Of a stretch of DNA of 43,797 bases, positions 40,859 to 43,797 are shown piece after piece. The stretch's first letter is position 1, and each line of letters opens with the position of its first letter. The position numbers and the translations under genes were made by a program. The notes beneath the pieces were generated by a model, which saw only the letters and a program-made list of their open reading frames with translations, did no database searches and was not told where the DNA came from. The stretch covers positions 1-43,797 of the forward strand of contig DJZB01000044.1 of assembly GCA_002450335.1 (NCBI GenBank). Reading direction: 5' to 3'. Source of the stretch: Rhodobiaceae bacterium UBA6963. Its GTDB lineage: Bacteria > Pseudomonadota > Alphaproteobacteria > RS24.

Positions 40859-42265
40859 ATGATGAGTGATATAGCTTCACAATTTAAAACACTTCAGGAT
40901 GCGGCTCCCCGCATGCGTCAAACGACAGCCAAAGAACGTGCAGATCGCCTAAGATCAATATGGGATGCGCTTCTGGAACGTAAAGACGATATTTTTAAAT
41001 CAGGTCAAGAAGAGCGTCGTACCAATGATGTTGATGTTGCCGCTGAACTGGTCATGATTAAGGGTGAACTGGATTTCACCATTAAAAATCTTGAAAAATG
41101 GATGCGTCCGGTGCGGGTTAAAAACTCACTCGCAACTATGGGCAAACGTTGTGAGATTAATTATCAGTCCAAAGGCGTTGTACTTAACATCTCAGCCTAT
41201 AACGCACCAACAGCTGAGTGTATCGTTCCGATGATCCCAGCTATTGCTGCGGGCAACACGGTTGCTGTTAAGCCTTCAGAGCTTGCACCTGTCTCTGCAC
41301 AGGTCATGCAGGAAGTCATTAACAAGGCTTTGCCAGCTGATGAAGCTCAAGTTATGCAGGGCGGTGTTGAAGTCTCTCAAGAGTTGCTCAAACTGCCTTT
41401 CAATCATATTTACTATACCGGCGGCATGACCGTCGGTAAAATTGTCATGAAAGCGGCTGCAGATCATTTCGCTTCCATTACACTTGAAATGGGTGGTAAA
41501 TCGCCTGTCATCATTGACGAGACAGCTAATCTTGAAAATGCGGCAACCAAGCTGGCTTGGGGGCGGGTCATGAATGCCGGTCAGGTATGCATCGCGCCGG
41601 AATATATTGTCATTCACGAATCCGTAAAAGATAAATTCCTTACTCTTATTAAGGAAAAAATCGAAGCACTCTACAATTCTGATGGCTCAGGACTACAAAA
41701 TTCCAGCTATGTACCCCGTATTATTAATGAGCGTCATTATGAGCGCATTAAAGGTCTGATGGATGACGCAGTTGCCAAAGGAGCAGAAGTAGTCTTTGGC
41801 GGTGGCGGCGATAAAGCAGACAGGTATATCGAACCGACAATTCTGACGAATATGTCTGAAGATATGGAAATCATGAATGAAGAAGTTTTTGGTCCTGTTC
41901 TATCTGTTGTCAGCTATTCAACACGGTCTGAAGTACTTGATATTATTGCCAAACGCCCGACACCACTGGCGTTTTATGTTTATTCAACCAATAAAGATAA
42001 CATCAATTACTTCTTGCAGAATTCAACCTCAGGCTCAGCAGTTGTGAACAATAACTGCATCCAATCCGGCACAAACCCAAATCTGCCATTTGGCGGCGTT
42101 GGAACGTCCGGTATGGGGCGTATCGGGGGCTATGAAGGCTTCAAGCATATGTCGAATGCCCGTTCAGTTGTGCATCAACCGTTAGACAAATTCCGTGACT
42201 TTCTTGTGCAATTACCGCCCTATTCAAAGCGGTATAGCGATTTAATTATGAAGGGTCTCAAGTAA
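40859..42265 (+). CDS. Aldehyde dehydrogenase, class 3 / coniferyl-aldehyde dehydrogenase type
   Basis: NAD(P)-dependent aldehyde dehydrogenase of 468 residues, short like class 3 enzymes (ALDH3). The catalytic residues fall almost exactly where ALDH3 has them: N116 (YNAPTAE), E210 (LEMGGK) and C244 (GQVCIAP); the cofactor loop is YTGGMTVGKIVMKAA. C-terminal hydrophobic residues are limited, so it is probably soluble. It would oxidise an aldehyde, possibly one made by the adjacent SDR during side-chain or conjugate processing, to the acid. The start overlaps nothing and follows the SDR stop directly, with AGGGG upstream; ATG at 40862 is an equally possible start. An inverted repeat follows its stop. 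Confidence 0.87.
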   Translation: MMSDIASQFKTLQDAAPRMRQTTAKERADRLRSIWDALLERKDDIFKSGQEERRTNDVDVAAELVMIKGELDFTIKNLEKWMRPVRVKNSLATMGKRCEINYQSKGVVLNISAYNAPTAECIVPMIPAIAAGNTVAVKPSELAPVSAQVMQEVINKALPADEAQVMQGGVEVSQELLKLPFNHIYYTGGMTVGKIVMKAAADHFASITLEMGGKSPVIIDETANLENAATKLAWGRVMNAGQVCIAPEYIVIHESVKDKFLTLIKEKIEALYNSDGSGLQNSSYVPRIINERHYERIKGLMDDAVAKGAEVVFGGGGDKADRYIEPTILTNMSEDMEIMNEEVFGPVLSVVSYSTRSEVLDIIAKRPTPLAFYVYSTNKDNINYFLQNSTSGSAVVNNNCIQSGTNPNLPFGGVGTSGMGRIGGYEGFKHMSNARSVVHQPLDKFRDFLVQLPPYSKRYSDLIMKGLK

Positions 42266-42267
42266 CC

Positions 42268-42307
42268 GTTTTTGCGCTTTATAAGGCAAAGTATAAGGCA
42301 CAAAAAC
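42268..42307. repeat. Hairpin-forming inverted repeat after the aldehyde dehydrogenase gene
   Basis: Arms at 42268-42283 and 42292-42307 pair at 14 of 16 positions around an 8-base loop (AGGCAAAG); one mismatch can be a G-U pair in RNA. It starts 3 bases after the stop codon. There is no U-run directly after it, but the stem contains T- and A-rich ends. It may act as a terminator or mRNA 3'-end stabiliser separating the SDR-ALDH unit from the Rieske gene. Confidence 0.5.
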
Positions 42308-42346
42308 ACCTAAAATAATGAACTTATTTCTTTGCCTAATTATAGT

Positions 42347-42379
42347 TTGAATTATTTAATTGAGTAAGTTTATACTTAC
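42347..42379 (+). promoter_or_regulatory. Promoter overlapped by an operator-like palindrome
   Basis: TTGAAT at 42347-42352, an 18-base spacer and TATACT at 42371-42376 make a fair promoter for the Rieske gene at 42406. A 16-base palindrome, GTAAGT (42364-42369), TTAT, ACTTAC (42374-42379), covers the -10. A dimeric repressor bound here would block transcription; the TetR at 39811 is one candidate. Sequence is read directly; the role is inferred. Confidence 0.5.
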
Positions 42380-42405
42380 ATAACAGCTTAGAATTGGGAG
42401 TTATT

Positions 42406-43407
42406 ATGAACGCACCTGTTGATTTGGAAAGAATCCAAACCGGAGATGAACTGGAAAGATGCCCGTTCCCCATCCCTTACGGATGGTTCGGGGTTCAGTT
42501 TTCTCATGAACTAGAAGTCGGCCAAGTAAAAATGGAAACATTCTTTGGTAAAGAATGGGTTCTGTTTAGAGGCGAAGACGGCTCTGTCGGTATTACCGAC
42601 CCTTACTGCCCGCATTTGGGCGCCCATTTGGGTCACGGCGGTATTGTTGAAGGCAATAACATTAGATGTACCTTCCACCACTGGCAATTTAACTCTGAGG
42701 GATGGTGTAAAGAAGTCCCTTACGGCAAAGTTATGCCCGGTATCTGTAAGAAGAAACCCGTTCTCAAGACACTTCCTGTCGTTGAGAAATATGGCATTAT
42801 CTTTGCTTGGTATCATCCTGAAGACGTAGAGCCAATGTGGGATCTCCCCACTGTGCCGGAATTTGAAGATCCGGATAACCATGTTGAGGTTAATTACCAT
42901 TCTTGGGATATTGGCACATGCATTCAGGAAATCGCTGAAAACTCAGTGGATACACCACATTTGAAGTTCCTTCACGGCGCCCCGATGATCCCACCTGTCG
43001 AATTTGAGGCAGATGGCCCTATTTCCAAATATAACATTATGGATGGATATATTTGGGGTATTGGTCATGGTCCTGGCATATCAGAAACACGCCATAACAA
43101 AGGTGATGTTGCTATGCTCATGTTCGCTCTGTCAACTCCTGTGCACGCAGAATTGACCAGAACACGTATGGCTTTCACTTGGAAAAAATATCCAGAAGGT
43201 TCTGAAGACGCAAAAACAGCTGAACATCTTTATAACCACTCTATCGGTGAAGCCGAAGGTGAAGACTCAGCCGGTTTTGAATCCGTTGACCTGATTGTTT
43301 GGGATAACAAGAAATACCGTCCAAATCCGCTTCTATGCGATGGTGACGGACCTATCTTGAGGTTCCGTGAGTACTTCAAACAATTCTACGTTGAAGGTGC
43401 TGAATAA
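42406..43407 (+). CDS. Rieske non-haem iron oxygenase, KshA-like alpha subunit (second copy)
   Basis: Terminal oxygenase of 333 residues. Rieske ligands are C68, H70, C88 and H91 (CPH and CTFH). The mononuclear iron motif ENSVDTPHLKFLH gives D182, H185 and H190, and the C-terminal DNKKYRPNPLLCDGDGP then FKQFYVEG ending matches KshA-type enzymes. It is clearly a paralogue of the enzyme at 4559 (shared YGW/FGWF start, GxVEGNN between the cluster ligands, CDGDGPI near the end) but diverged, so a different steroid substrate or position is likely. ATG at 42406 has GGGAG upstream; an in-frame TTG at 42394 overlaps that site. It has its own promoter and a strong terminator. Confidence 0.87.
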   Translation: MNAPVDLERIQTGDELERCPFPIPYGWFGVQFSHELEVGQVKMETFFGKEWVLFRGEDGSVGITDPYCPHLGAHLGHGGIVEGNNIRCTFHHWQFNSEGWCKEVPYGKVMPGICKKKPVLKTLPVVEKYGIIFAWYHPEDVEPMWDLPTVPEFEDPDNHVEVNYHSWDIGTCIQEIAENSVDTPHLKFLHGAPMIPPVEFEADGPISKYNIMDGYIWGIGHGPGISETRHNKGDVAMLMFALSTPVHAELTRTRMAFTWKKYPEGSEDAKTAEHLYNHSIGEAEGEDSAGFESVDLIVWDNKKYRPNPLLCDGDGPILRFREYFKQFYVEGAE

Positions 43408-43444
43408 AGTCGTTTGACGGACTGATTATTCAGTCATGAATATC

Positions 43445-43475
43445 AAAAAGGGCACTCATTGCAGTGCCCTTTTTT
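43445..43475. terminator. Rho-independent terminator
   Basis: A perfect 12-base-pair stem (43445-43456 with 43463-43474) around a CATTGC loop has AAAAA on the left and TTTTTT on the right. It is thus able to end both the plus-strand Rieske transcript (stop 43407) and the minus-strand transcript of the SRPBCC gene (stop 43519). Confidence 0.9.
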
Positions 43476-43518
43476 AATGCGTGTTGAATGTCACTGGATG
43501 TGTGAAAAAGATAATCTT

Positions 43519-43797
43519 TTAAGACACTTTCGCCTCACAATGGCTTTTCAGACTGTTCAAAATATTCTGATAAACCTTACTATGCGCAGATGTTCCAAAT
43601 AATTTCATAGCAATTTTCATCATCATGCCCGTACCGTCAACCTGACAATCATAGGCAACACGCGTCCCGCTCTCTTCTTCTGTAAATATCCAACTCCCTG
43701 TGCCAACCAGAGCACCGGAGACATAAGCTTCATCAATTCGCTTAGGCGCATCAATGGATTTAATCTCACGCACGAATTCAGATGTGAAAGGTGGTTT
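43519..43797 (-). CDS. SRPBCC family protein (polyketide cyclase/START-like), partial
   Basis: The open frame runs from the right edge (no start inside the window) to the stop at 43519, 92 residues in view. PPFTSEF, then VSGALVGTGSWIFTEEESGTRVAYDCQV and the final amphipathic helix are typical of the C-terminal half of SRPBCC proteins, which form a deep cavity for lipids, sterols or polyketides. A steroid ligand would suit the neighbourhood but cannot be shown. A GTG at 43773 is not the start because the family pattern continues upstream of it to the edge. Confidence 0.7.
   Translation of the reverse strand, partial: KPPFTSEFVREIKSIDAPKRIDEAYVSGALVGTGSWIFTEEESGTRVAYDCQVDGTGMMMKIAMKLFGTSAHSKVYQNILNSLKSHCEAKVS

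Noticed and set aside
1..43797. Mobile elements, tRNA, rRNA, CRISPR or attachment sites
   Set aside because: No transposase, integrase, repeated spacer array, tRNA-like cloverleaf or terminal inverted repeats were recognised on reading the window; a tRNA scan would be the decisive check.

Overview
This window is most likely from a Gram-negative proteobacterium, probably a marine alpha- or gammaproteobacterium. The grounds are a base composition that looks balanced to slightly AT-rich by eye, a lipoprotein signal, periplasmic/secreted enzymes, and HupE- and PpiC-type envelope proteins. Apart from the two edges it is almost entirely a steroid-nucleus catabolic island. I saw no tRNA, rRNA, CRISPR array, transposase or integrase. 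No gene-free stretch exceeds about 180 bases.

Layout. (1) 1-1830: the tail of a transporter and two short-chain dehydrogenases (SDRs) on the minus strand. (2) 1977-5689: a plus-strand unit of acyl-CoA ligase, a degenerate amidohydrolase and a Rieske oxygenase of KshA type. (3) 5799-6772: two adjacent Lrp/AsnC regulators. (4) 6779-9287, minus strand: a FabG3-like hydroxysteroid SDR and an FAD-dependent 3-ketosteroid dehydrogenase. (5) 9467-12873: SDR, lipoprotein amidohydrolase, SDR. (6) 12879-16498: a flavin reductase fused to a MarR-like domain, an NTF2-fold protein, an Old Yellow Enzyme homologue and an SDR. (7) 16594-36182: a long plus-strand run with tiny gaps. It carries FadD3, HsaA, HsaD, HsaC, a crotonase, IpdC, EchA20, two acyl-CoA dehydrogenase pairs, FadA6, an Rv3548c-like SDR, IpdF and a MaoC hydratase, followed by DUF3604, PpiC-like and HupE/UreJ-like envelope proteins. 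(8) 36179-39811, minus strand: an alkylsulfatase-type metallo-beta-lactamase protein, a type I sulfatase and a TetR regulator. (9) 39983-43407: SDR, class-3-type aldehyde dehydrogenase and a second KshA-like Rieske oxygenase, closed by a strong terminator. A partial SRPBCC protein sits at the right edge.

How it fits together. The FAD dehydrogenase and Rieske oxygenases would open ring B (9,10-seco route). HsaA, with the MarR-fused reductase as its likely flavin supplier, would hydroxylate the aromatic A ring; HsaC would cleave it and HsaD would hydrolyse the product. FadD3 would activate the C/D-ring propionate (HIP), and FadE30, IpdF, IpdC, EchA20 and FadA6 would dismantle the last two rings. 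These names rest on remembered similarity to the Mycobacterium tuberculosis proteins, several of which align closely along their full length. IpdA/IpdB, HsaE/F/G and KshB are not in the window. Nine SDRs and two unrelated sulfatases suggest steroids with several hydroxyl groups and perhaps sulfate esters.

The observations most worth pursuing are: the DUF3604-PpiC-HupE trio at the end of the steroid operon; a recurrent WTTACGCAW element in three promoter regions, one copy lying between a good -35 and -10; an operator-like palindrome over the -10 of the second Rieske gene; and several enzymes that keep their fold but lack textbook catalytic residues.
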